Assembly (NCBI GenBank): GCA_944392065.1
Contig: CALXVO010000025.1
Span: 1 to 13,165 of the forward strand
Length of the DNA: 13,165 nucleotides
Direction of reading: 5' to 3'
Source of the DNA: an uncultured Clostridia bacterium
GTDB taxonomy: Bacteria > Bacillota > Clostridia > TANB77 > CAG-508
The notes beneath the pieces are model-generated. The model was not told the DNA's origin. It saw only the letters and a list, made by a program, of their open reading frames with translations, and searched no databases. The position numbers and the translations under genes were made by a program. Below, piece by piece: positions 6,182-12,153 of the stretch. Positions within the stretch are counted from its first letter, which is position 1. Every line of letters begins with the position of its first letter.

Positions 6182-6297
6182 CTAAATTCCATTTAACTTT
6201 TCTTCTAGCCTTTTAAATTCTTCAACATATGTTTCTTTAATCTTATGATAGATTTCTCTTGAAGTTTCCTCATCATATAAATGGGATAAGGAATTTC
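6182..6297 (-). pseudogene. 3' remnant of a HEPN nucleotidyltransferase substrate-binding (HI0074-like) gene
   Basis: About 37 codons, read down to a TAG at 6182-6184, give NSLSHLYDEETSREIYHKIK and then ETYVEEFKRLEEKLNGI. This matches by eye the C-terminal part of HI0074-family HEPN proteins, with the typical (L)SHxYDEE...IY motif, and such proteins pair with MNT nucleotidyltransferases as toxin-antitoxin systems. The frame is closed by a TGA just upstream and has no start codon or ribosome binding site; the front of the gene and the MNT partner are absent. It lies between the znuB stop and the trpS leader. It is most likely a decayed leftover, not an active gene. Confidence 0.6.
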
Positions 6298-6318
6298 ATA
6301 AAATCCCCTATATTATAT

Positions 6319-7165
6319 CTATTTTTCTTTTATTTTTCCTTTTATTCCTAATGTAATAAAATAAATCGCACCCGAAATAATTACAATCATTGAGCCTGTT
6401 GGTATATTAAAATAATACGATGCAATTAATCCTGCTATTCCAGAAAATAGTGAGAATAGTACAGCAAATAAATGATACCATCTCATATTTTTAGCAATAT
6501 TTCTACTAGATGCGGCTGGTAAAATTAATAAAGAGTTAATCAATAAAATTCCTATCCACCTAATAGATATCATTACTACAATAGCAATTAATACTGCAAA
6601 AATATTGTCTATTTTCTTTGTTTTTATTCCTTTACTTTTCGCTAAAGTACTATTTATACTAATTAAATGTAACTTATTGAATGTAAAATACCAGAATACC
6701 AATACCACTATGGCAATTAAGAAAACATATAGTATTTCGGAATCTGTTATACTTAAAATGTCGCCTACTAAATAACTAGAATATTGATTAAAATTACCAG
6801 TGTTTGCCAAAATAGCAAGTCCTAATGCGATAGCTATGGAAGAAAACACGCTTATGATGGTATCAGACCCATAGGTGGTTTTATTTTTTACATAATTTAG
6901 AAGTAGTGCAAATCCTATGGCAAATATAATCATTCCAATATTTAAATTACTAATTCCTATCAAACTTCCGTAGTGCTATTCCTGTTAAGGCAGAATGTCC
7001 CAATGCATCTGAGAAAAATGCCATTTTGTTGTTTACAATCATCGTTCCCAATATTGCAAATATGGGTGATATTAAAAGAATGGCCAAGAAAGCATTTTTC
7101 ATAAATTCATAGTTCATAAATTCAAAAGGTAATATTACTTCTAATATACTATCTATTACTTCCAT
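6319..7165 (-). pseudogene. znuB: Zinc/manganese ABC transporter permease, frameshifted
   Basis: The permease of a ZnuABC/MntABC-type uptake system. Two overlapping frames make one protein of about 281 residues, the normal length. The first (7165 to 6950) gives the start and the motif FFSDALGHSALTGIAL, then runs off into RKFDRN and a stop. The second (open from 6963, no start of its own with a ribosome binding site) continues IGISNLNIGMIIFAIGFALL through several membrane helices (GILLINSLLILPAASSR, then the final helices) to LGIKGKIKEK. Removing one base near 6970 (G on the plus strand) joins them as TGIAL-GSLIGISN, the expected family sequence, so a one-base insertion or a sequencing error explains the break. 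No slippery heptamer is seen. The start ATG has AAAGGA upstream. It lies 112 bases after znuC. Confidence 0.85.
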
Positions 7166-7223
7166 TTTATTAAATTTCCTTTCTTCAAATTATGCTATAA
7201 GGATTTTTTTGTTTTTTATTAGT

Positions 7224-7243
7224 ACTTCCCTGCGCGAACTTAA
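7224..7243. repeat. Fragment related to inverted repeat 2
   Basis: ACTTCCCTGCGCGAACTTAA resembles ACTCCCTGCGCGGACTTTAA at 601-620 in inverted repeat 2, differing by a few substitutions and one length change. Flanking AT-rich sequence (TAATAAAAAAC on the minus strand) is also similar. It lies in the znuC-znuB gap and may be the remnant of a copy. Confidence 0.4.
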
Positions 7244-7277
7244 TATTTTGCATAACCATTATCTAGTAACTTTTGTC

Positions 7278-8006
7278 TTAAGCTAGTTCTCCGAATCGAT
7301 TTTTAAATTCTAAACTCTTAAAGACATCTTCTGGTTTTCCTTCTTTGATAACCTCTTTATCTAAAAGAATTACTTTGTCTGCATATTTTTTTGCTAATTC
7401 TAAATCGTGTGATACTAAAATAATTGACATATCATATTCTGTTTTTAGTTTACTTATAATCTGATAAAAATCCTGTATTCCATTTCGATCAATTCCAGAA
7501 ACAGGTTCATCTAAAATTAGTAAGTTTGGCGTTGGTTTTGTTGCAATTGCTATTAATACACGTTGAAGTTCCCCTCCAGATAAGTCTCCTATACTTTTAT
7601 CAATTAAACTATCTGCTCCAAATATTTTTAAATGTTCTTTTATTTCATTGTATGTTTTTTTATCTTTTCTTAAGAATACTGGTATGTGTGTGATGCATGA
7701 CGCAAACAAATCATACACAGTTGTAGGCATGTGCTTTTCTACATTAATACTTTGTGGCACATACCCTATTTTTATTTTCTTGGTAATATTATCTTTTTTA
7801 TCGACAAAAGTAATATTTCCTGTGTGCTCAATTTCCCCTAAAATTGCTTTTAGTAATGTGCTTTTGCCTGCTCCATTACGCCCAATAATTACCGTTAATT
7901 CCCCACAATGAATATGTATACTAACATTTTTTAGTATTACTTCATTTCCTATTTTAACTCCAATATTATTAATTTTAGTACAGTGTAATCCACATGCTTT
8001 CTCCAA
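7278..8006 (-). CDS. znuC: Zinc/manganese ABC transporter ATP-binding protein
   Basis: Powers metal uptake by hydrolysing ATP under the membrane permease. The protein has 242 residues, normal for the family. Walker A is GRNGAGKST (42-50), the Q-loop is Gln85 (GYVPQS), the ABC signature is LSGGE (142-146), Walker B is LLILDEP (162-168) and the switch is His200 (LVSHD). The N-terminus carries CGLHCTKI; two cysteines and a histidine there could bind metal, but this is a guess. The start ATG is at 8004-8006, with GGAGG on the minus strand at about 8012-8016. It sits 219 bases after znuA and 112 before the broken znuB. Zinc versus manganese cannot be told from this subunit. Confidence 0.93.
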   Translation of the reverse strand: MEKACGLHCTKINNIGVKIGNEVILKNVSIHIHCGELTVIIGRNGAGKSTLLKAILGEIEHTGNITFVDKKDNITKKIKIGYVPQSINVEKHMPTTVYDLFASCITHIPVFLRKDKKTYNEIKEHLKIFGADSLIDKSIGDLSGGELQRVLIAIATKPTPNLLILDEPVSGIDRNGIQDFYQIISKLKTEYDMSIILVSHDLELAKKYADKVILLDKEVIKEGKPEDVFKSLEFKNRFGELA

Positions 8007-8160
8007 CTTTTTCCTCCATTCTCTTAGTAAAATATTGCATTTTAAAATTTGCTATTACTTAAATAATTTTAATGTGATATTTTTTTCTAAGCAATTTCAT
8101 GTAATGCATTATTTACTTTAGACATTCTCACATAATAGATATATTTATTCGAATATTTGA

Positions 8161-8177
8161 TATTATTCAAAATAATA
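8161..8177. promoter_or_regulatory. Palindrome in the znuA-znuC gap, possible operator
   Basis: TATTATT and AATAATA form a perfect 7-base inverted repeat around CAA. A second palindrome, TATTCGAATA, lies about 20 bases away near 8146-8155. Metal regulators bind AT-rich palindromes, but this does not match a Zur or MntR consensus that I can recall. The rest of the 8007-8225 gap shows no gene and no terminator. Confidence 0.25.
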
Positions 8178-8225
8178 CTAGTTTAATGCGTATTTCATGG
8201 CAAAATAGAATTTATATATACAATT

Positions 8226-9125
8226 TTAAATAGATTTTAACAATTCCAAATTTTCTTTCATGGCATTTAGATACGAATCTTTATCTTCGCTTCCTGTTAA
8301 ACCTGAATTAAGCTCATATATTTTTGCACCTGTTTCATTTGCAATTGTTTCTGCATTTGTTTTTGAATCGTTTTTATCAACTATTATTACTTGAATATTC
8401 TCATTTTTTATCTCGTCGATAACATTCCTTAGCATTTCTGCTGACATGGTACTTTCTTCGTGATTAGTTTCTACCATTGTCATATCTAATCCTAAATCTT
8501 GTCCTAGATAAGCAAATGCTTCATTTAAGCAAATGGCTTTTGTTCCTTTTACATCTTGTAATTCACTTGAATAACTATTTTTTAGTTCTTCTAATTTTTC
8601 TATATACCCATCTGCATTTGCTTTATATTTTTCTGCATTTACTTCATCTTTTTGAATAAGTGCTTCTGCTATATTTTCTACTTGTAAAATATAATTATCT
8701 ATACTAGTCCAAATATGCGCATTTACTCCATTCTCATCCAAAATAATATTTTGCATGTTAGTACTAGAATCAATCACTTCCATATTCGTATTTGAACTAA
8801 TGACTTTATCGATAAAGCTTTCCATTCCAAGTCCATTCATAATAAATATATCTGCATTCTCTACCTTTTTCATATCTTCTGTAGTTAAGGTATAATCATG
8901 CAAACAACCCACATTAACATCTGCCATATTTACAAGTTCTATGTTTTCTGCTCCTTCTGTTATATTCTCTGCAATAATATACATTGGATAAAAAGAAGTC
9001 ACCATTTTTAAAGTGCCATCCTCTTTGCTTTCTTGCTTATCTCTATTTATATTTAATATTACAAGTGCTACAATAATCGCAATTACAATAATTGCAATTA
9101 TGATATATTTTATACTTTTCTTCAT
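8226..9125 (-). CDS. znuA: Metal ABC transporter substrate-binding protein (ZnuA/TroA family)
   Basis: Captures the metal ion outside the cell and hands it to ZnuBC. The protein has 299 residues. A membrane helix at about 6-25 is followed by a mature part from about 38 (LKMVTSFYPMYIIAENI). There is no lipobox cysteine, so it looks like an uncleaved anchor and not a lipoprotein. Metal ligands seen are His76 (CLHDYTLT) and His137 (NAHIW). The usual third ligand (HDAF/SEG position) is Asn201 in CLNEAFAYL and the usual final Asp seems to be Asn273, so the site departs from the norm; His222 (ETNHEES) might compensate. There is no histidine-rich loop. The start ATG has GGAGG seven bases upstream. 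It heads the znuA-znuC-znuB group behind a clear promoter. Whether it carries zinc or manganese is uncertain. Confidence 0.9.
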   Translation of the reverse strand: MKKSIKYIIIAIIVIAIIVALVILNINRDKQESKEDGTLKMVTSFYPMYIIAENITEGAENIELVNMADVNVGCLHDYTLTTEDMKKVENADIFIMNGLGMESFIDKVISSNTNMEVIDSSTNMQNIILDENGVNAHIWTSIDNYILQVENIAEALIQKDEVNAEKYKANADGYIEKLEELKNSYSSELQDVKGTKAICLNEAFAYLGQDLGLDMTMVETNHEESTMSAEMLRNVIDEIKNENIQVIIVDKNDSKTNAETIANETGAKIYELNSGLTGSEDKDSYLNAMKENLELLKSI

Positions 9126-9150
9126 TTTATTCCTCCATTTAACCTATATA

Positions 9151-9179
9151 ATAATACCATTTCTTGCATTATTTTTCAA
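9151..9179 (-). promoter_or_regulatory. Probable promoter of znuA
   Basis: On the minus strand, TTGAAA (9174-9179) and TATTAT (9151-9156) are 17 bases apart. The start site would lie about 20 bases before the ATG, close to the ribosome binding site. No obvious Zur-like operator overlaps it. Confidence 0.55.
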
Positions 9180-9203
9180 TGTTTTTATGTTAATTAGTTG
9201 TTT

Positions 9204-10058
9204 TTATTGTAACAATTTCCTTATTTCTTCAATTCTACTATTTACTGCTTCATACCCATAATAAAAGCACTTTTCAATATTTTTTGTTTCTAATAATCCC
9301 ATTTTGTCAGTGCGTATATTTACTACAAAATCACTTTGTTTTATCTTTTCCTCTATAATTTTGTTTCCCATAATATCTATTGTCCTCATTACAATGTCCA
9401 TGATGTTACTATCTTCATCAATAGCATCTTGCTCAAATTTTACCGCTATTACCTTGTCTGCGCCTTGTTTTCTCACTTCTTCTACAGGTATATTATTTAA
9501 TGCTCCTCCATCTATGAATGCATGTTTTTCTATAGTACATAAATTAAATACCGCTGGAAAACTACTACTTGCTCTAACTGCTTCTCCTATTGTTATATCT
9601 GTAATATATCCCTTATTTTCCTTTTCTTTTCCTTCTGGTATATAATTAGTTAAAATATATTCTTTCGCATCTATTATATCTACCGTTGGAATTACAATTG
9701 GCATTTTTATACTACTTATCTTGTCAAAATTTTTATTATTAGCTAATTTTTCAAAGACCGTTTCAATGCTTTTTCCATTTCTTAAACCTTTTATAGGTTC
9801 TTTTTTGTTCATCATTTTTCGTATTCCAGTAATCATAGAAAATCTACTTTCTCCGATTATTTTACTAGAATTTTCTTTGAATTTTTGCAATATTTCATCT
9901 GGTCTATAACCCATTGCATATAGACTAGCAACCATACTTCCAGCACTTGTCCCTCCAATAATATCAATGCGTATTCCATTTTCCTCTAAAGATTTTAATA
10001 CGCCAGCATGTGCAATTCCTCTCGTTCCCCCACCAGACAACGCTAATCCTATTTTCAT
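9204..10058 (-). CDS. Patatin-like phospholipase / esterase (RssA/YlbK type)
   Basis: A serine hydrolase of the patatin family, probably acting on acyl esters or phospholipids at the inner face of the membrane; the true substrate is unknown. It has 284 residues from the ATG at 10056-10058. The oxyanion loop is SGGGTRG, the nucleophile is in GTSAGS (Ser38 from this start), EAVRASSSFPAVF follows, and the catalytic Asp is in DGGALNNIPV (Asp183). The frame is open three codons further to a TTG, but the TTG lies too close to AAGGAG, whereas the ATG gives the family start MKIGLALSGGG. The C-terminal third is alpha-helical and charged. It has no signal peptide. It lies between the rpsR terminator and the znuA promoter and is probably transcribed alone. 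Confidence 0.92.
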   Translation of the reverse strand: MKIGLALSGGGTRGIAHAGVLKSLEENGIRIDIIGGTSAGSMVASLYAMGYRPDEILQKFKENSSKIIGESRFSMITGIRKMMNKKEPIKGLRNGKSIETVFEKLANNKNFDKISSIKMPIVIPTVDIIDAKEYILTNYIPEGKEKENKGYITDITIGEAVRASSSFPAVFNLCTIEKHAFIDGGALNNIPVEEVRKQGADKVIAVKFEQDAIDEDSNIMDIVMRTIDIMGNKIIEEKIKQSDFVVNIRTDKMGLLETKNIEKCFYYGYEAVNSRIEEIRKLLQ

Positions 10059-10083
10059 ATACAACAAACTCTCCTTAATATTT

Positions 10084-10113
10084 ATTATATATATTATTAG
10101 CTTTTGGGGTAAA
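10084..10113 (-). promoter_or_regulatory. Possible promoter of the patatin-like gene
   Basis: A perfect TATAAT (10084-10089) has TTTACC 18 bases upstream (10108-10113). The -35 match is weak. It lies just after the rpsR terminator, where a new promoter is expected. Confidence 0.35.
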
Positions 10114-10119
10114 TTTTAA

Positions 10120-10163
10120 ACAAAGAAAACCAGAGTGGCACATTAAAAATATGTCTCTCTGGT
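10120..10163 (-). terminator. Intrinsic terminator of the rpsF-ssb-rpsR operon
   Basis: On the minus strand, ACCAGAG (10157-10163) pairs with CTCTGGT (10129-10135), with further ACAT/ATGT pairing inside. TTTTCTTTG follows. It is placed 38 bases after the rpsR stop codon. Confidence 0.8.
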
Positions 10164-10200
10164 CTGTTTTGAGAACAAAAGAATCGTTCCATATTGTTTA

Positions 10201-10485
10201 TTATTCAGCTGTATATGGTAATACTGCTATTTGTCTTGCTCTTTTTACTGCTAATGTTATATCTCTTTGATGTTTTGCACATGCTCCTGTTGCTCTTCTT
10301 GGAAGTATTTTTCCTTTATCATTAACAAATTTTCTTATTTGATCAAGATTTTTATAATCTAATACTAAATTTTTGTCTGCACATAAAGGACATACTTTCT
10401 TTCTAATTTTTCTAAATTTTGGATTATAATCATTATCAGCATTATTGTTTCTGTTATTTCTTTTATTTTTCTTGTTATCAGCCAT
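10201..10485 (-). CDS. rpsR: 30S ribosomal protein S18, cysteine-containing (zinc-type) form
   Basis: Binds 16S rRNA in the platform of the small subunit together with S6. It has 94 residues, longer than the common 75-80 because of an Asn/Lys-rich, probably disordered N-terminal tail (NKRNNRNNNADNDYN). The core has CPLC (Cys32, Cys35) and ACAKH (Cys69, His72), a four-ligand set typical of the zinc-binding form of S18; LPRRATGACAKHQRDITLAVKRAR is the conserved C-terminal half. The start has AAGGGGGT eight or nine bases upstream. It is last in the rpsF-ssb-rpsR operon, and a terminator follows. Confidence 0.97.
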   Translation of the reverse strand: MADNKKNKRNNRNNNADNDYNPKFRKIRKKVCPLCADKNLVLDYKNLDQIRKFVNDKGKILPRRATGACAKHQRDITLAVKRARQIAVLPYTAE

Positions 10486-10564
10486 TATTCTTACCCCCTT
10501 ACTTGACTAATTATAAGGTTTAAGTAGTTTTACTTCTAAGAATATATTAATTTAAGATTATTTC

Positions 10565-10993
10565 CTAGAATGGTAAATCATCTCCTGAAGATATTTCGAA
10601 ATCAGAACCTGCTCCTGCAGTTGGCATTGCTCCAAATGTTGTATCAAAATTTGATGAGGAACTTTCTCCATCTCTTTTGCTATCTGCAAAATATGCTTCT
10701 TCTGCAACTACTTCTGTAACATAATGTTTTTGTCCTTGATCATCATCCCAAGTTCTTGTTTGAATCCTTCCTATTATTCCTACTTGTTGACCTTTTTTAA
10801 AATATTTACTACAAAACTCTCCTAATTTACTCCAAGCAACTATGTTTATAAAATCTGCTTGTCTTTCTTCTCCTTGTCTTACGAATCTTCTATTAACTGC
10901 TAAGCTAAAAGAAGCCACAAGAGTATTGTTTGTTTGAGTATATCTTACCTCTGGATCTCTAGTTAATCTTCCCATTAAAATTACTTTGTTCAT
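10565..10993 (-). CDS. ssb: Single-stranded DNA-binding protein
   Basis: Coats single-stranded DNA in replication, repair and recombination and recruits partner proteins through its tail. It has 142 residues from the ATG at 10991-10993. The OB fold spans about 1-105 (MNKVILMGRLTRDPEVRYT, ADFINIVAWSKLGEFCSKYFKKGQ, VGIIGRIQTRTW, VTEVVAEEAYF). A Gly/Ser-rich linker leads to the acidic tail DDLPF, the standard partner-binding end. A GTG three codons upstream is open, but it overlaps the AAAAGGTGA Shine-Dalgarno that serves the ATG, so the ATG is preferred. It lies between rpsF and rpsR, the usual Firmicute order. Confidence 0.97.
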   Translation of the reverse strand: MNKVILMGRLTRDPEVRYTQTNNTLVASFSLAVNRRFVRQGEERQADFINIVAWSKLGEFCSKYFKKGQQVGIIGRIQTRTWDDDQGQKHYVTEVVAEEAYFADSKRDGESSSSNFDTTFGAMPTAGAGSDFEISSGDDLPF

Positions 10994-11054
10994 ATATTTC
11001 ACCTTTTACCTTTCTATATTAAAGGCCCCCGAATGGGTATAGTAATTGTTTCTT

Positions 11055-11333
11055 CTATTTTTTAACTACTATAAATTTAATTACTTCATCTGTAATTCTA
11101 TAATTTCTTTCAAGCTCTGCAATTAGGCTTGGATTAGCTTCAAAGTCGTATACTACATAATATCCTTCTTTATTTTTCTTGATTTCATAAGCTAATTTCT
11201 TTTTGCCCAATTCATTTACTTGCTCTACTTTTCCGTCAGTATTAATTAATGTTTGAAATCTTTCAATTAATTCTTTTAATGAATTTTCCTCAACATTTGG
11301 ATTAATAATGACAACACTTTCGTATTTATTCAT
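11055..11333 (-). CDS. rpsF: 30S ribosomal protein S6
   Basis: A small-subunit protein that binds with S18 in the platform. It has 92 residues, the normal length: MNKYESVVIINPNVEENSLKE, then LGKKKLAYEIKKNKEGYYVVYDFEA and ERNYRITDEVIKFIVVKK. AGGAGGTGA lies seven or so bases before the ATG at 11331-11333. It is first in the rpsF-ssb-rpsR operon. Its leader of about 80 bases starts with a hairpin (11390-11412). In other bacteria the S6-S18 complex represses its own operon through the leader, but I could not recognise that RNA motif here. Confidence 0.97.
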   Translation of the reverse strand: MNKYESVVIINPNVEENSLKELIERFQTLINTDGKVEQVNELGKKKLAYEIKKNKEGYYVVYDFEANPSLIAELERNYRITDEVIKFIVVKK

Positions 11334-11389
11334 TACCGTTCACCTCCTCTTGGATATATAACCTATGAACTTTTATGTCATAAGTAAGG

Positions 11390-11412
11390 AAAAAATAGCA
11401 TTGCTATTTTTT
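11390..11412 (-). other. Perfect hairpin at the 5' end of the rpsF leader
   Basis: AAAAAATAGCA and TGCTATTTTTT are perfect 11-base arms around a single base. With the promoter at 11422-11450 the transcript would begin within a few bases of it. It could be a 5' stabiliser or an attenuator, or a terminator for whatever comes from upstream. Confidence 0.5.
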
Positions 11413-11421
11413 AACATTAAT

Positions 11422-11450
11422 ATTTTAGCATATTTTTTCAGCTATTGCAA
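11422..11450 (-). promoter_or_regulatory. Promoter of the rpsF-ssb-rpsR operon
   Basis: On the minus strand, TTGCAA (11445-11450), a 17-base spacer and TAAAAT (11422-11427), with an extended -10 (TATGCTAAAAT). It lies about 85-90 bases before the rpsF start and overlaps the end of the small ORF at 11425-11658. Confidence 0.65.
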
Positions 11451-11658
11451 GGATTTTTTGATTTTTTTTCCGCTGTTGACCAATCACTTCTTGAAAAAAG
11501 AAACTCTTTATCTTATTTAAGATTCTTTTGAAAATATTTTCTTTGTGTTCCTCTATCTGTGTTGTTTGTTCTTTAATTGGCACTAATTCCTGTCTTTTTC
11601 TATTTTCAAATACATCAATATTATATCTTTCTCTCTTTTTCAATTCACAGTTTAGCAC
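11425..11658 (-). CDS. Small hypothetical protein, doubtful
   Basis: An open frame of 77 codons starting with GTG at 11656-11658. The product is basic and hydrophilic (KKRERYNIDVFENRKRQELV, then KENIFKRILNKIKSFFFQ), rich in Lys, Glu, Gln and Ile, with a possible amphipathic helix near residues 42-56. The amino-acid mix looks coding-like. Against it, no Shine-Dalgarno precedes the GTG (every sure gene here has one), a TAA lies two codons upstream, and the rpsF promoter overlaps its last codons. It may be a small gene with a poor start, or a decayed fragment. I do not recognise it. Confidence 0.3.
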   Translation of the reverse strand: MLNCELKKRERYNIDVFENRKRQELVPIKEQTTQIEEHKENIFKRILNKIKSFFFQEVIGQQRKKNQKILAIAEKIC

Positions 11659-11668
11659 TTGTTAATTG

Positions 11669-11696
11669 GCTAAGATAATAAATGTATTATCTTAGC
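11669..11696. other. Perfect 11-base hairpin between the small ORF and glmS
   Basis: GCTAAGATAAT and ATTATCTTAGC surround a six-base loop. No U tract follows on either strand, so it is not a standard terminator. It lies in the gap between the divergent rpsF and glmS promoters and could be an operator or remnant. Confidence 0.45.
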
Positions 11697-11776
11697 TATT
11701 GCAATAAGCCATGAATTGTAACTGTTTTTAAGGGCGAATGAAAAAACAAGATTTTTCCTCCCTTTTCAAATCTAAG

Positions 11777-11805
11777 TTGACACATTTTTTATTTTATAGT
11801 AATAT
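11777..11805 (+). promoter_or_regulatory. Probable promoter of glmS
   Basis: A perfect TTGACA (11777-11782), a 17-base spacer and TAATAT (11800-11805). Transcription would start about 55-60 bases before the ribozyme cleavage site. Confidence 0.5.
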
Positions 11806-11869
11806 ACTACCATAACTTAAGATAGCTTTACAAATACATTATTTTTAGAAAGGAATTTGTTATTTTTAA

Positions 11870-12035
11870 AGCGCCTGGACGTAGCACCAGCTATGTATAA
11901 TGTCCATATTGCTACGTTGACGAGGGAGAAACTTATCGAAAGATTCGGCGGATGGTTTCTTGGCATTGGATTACTGCCATAAATATTAGTAAAAACCTGA
12001 TAGTAATGTCAGCTTACAAAGCTAATAGGGTAACC
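11870..12035 (+). ncRNA. glmS ribozyme (glucosamine-6-phosphate-activated self-cleaving RNA)
   Basis: The conserved core is plain: A-GCGCCTGGAC at the start (cleavage expected between 11870 and 11871), the GACGTAGC/GCTACGTT stem, TTGACGAGGG (11919-11928), TTATCGA and ATTCGGCGGATGGTTTCT with the AGAAAC/GTTTCT pairing. Downstream stems (TTACT/AGTAA, then AGCTT/AAGCT) match the P3-P4 part in position. It lies in the glmS leader, about 120 bases before the ATG. When glucosamine-6-phosphate is plentiful the RNA cuts itself and the downstream mRNA is degraded, so glmS expression falls. The 3' boundary is approximate. Confidence 0.93.
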
Positions 12036-12153
12036 TTTATTTGTATTGCTTTCTTAAAAATGAGTCTTACAATATGATATTATCTAATGATATTTTATCG
12101 CTTTGGGGATTCTAGTATTATCGCATTTATATATTTTTAAGGAGGTATTTTTT

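Noticed and set aside
7648..9909. Plus-strand frames opposite znuC, znuA and the patatin-like gene
   Set aside because: All are shadows with low-complexity hydrophobic products on the opposite strand of clear genes.
11334..11389. S6-S18 autoregulatory RNA motif in the rpsF leader
   Set aside because: I could not identify the conserved CCG bulge and paired stems with confidence, so it is not listed as a feature.
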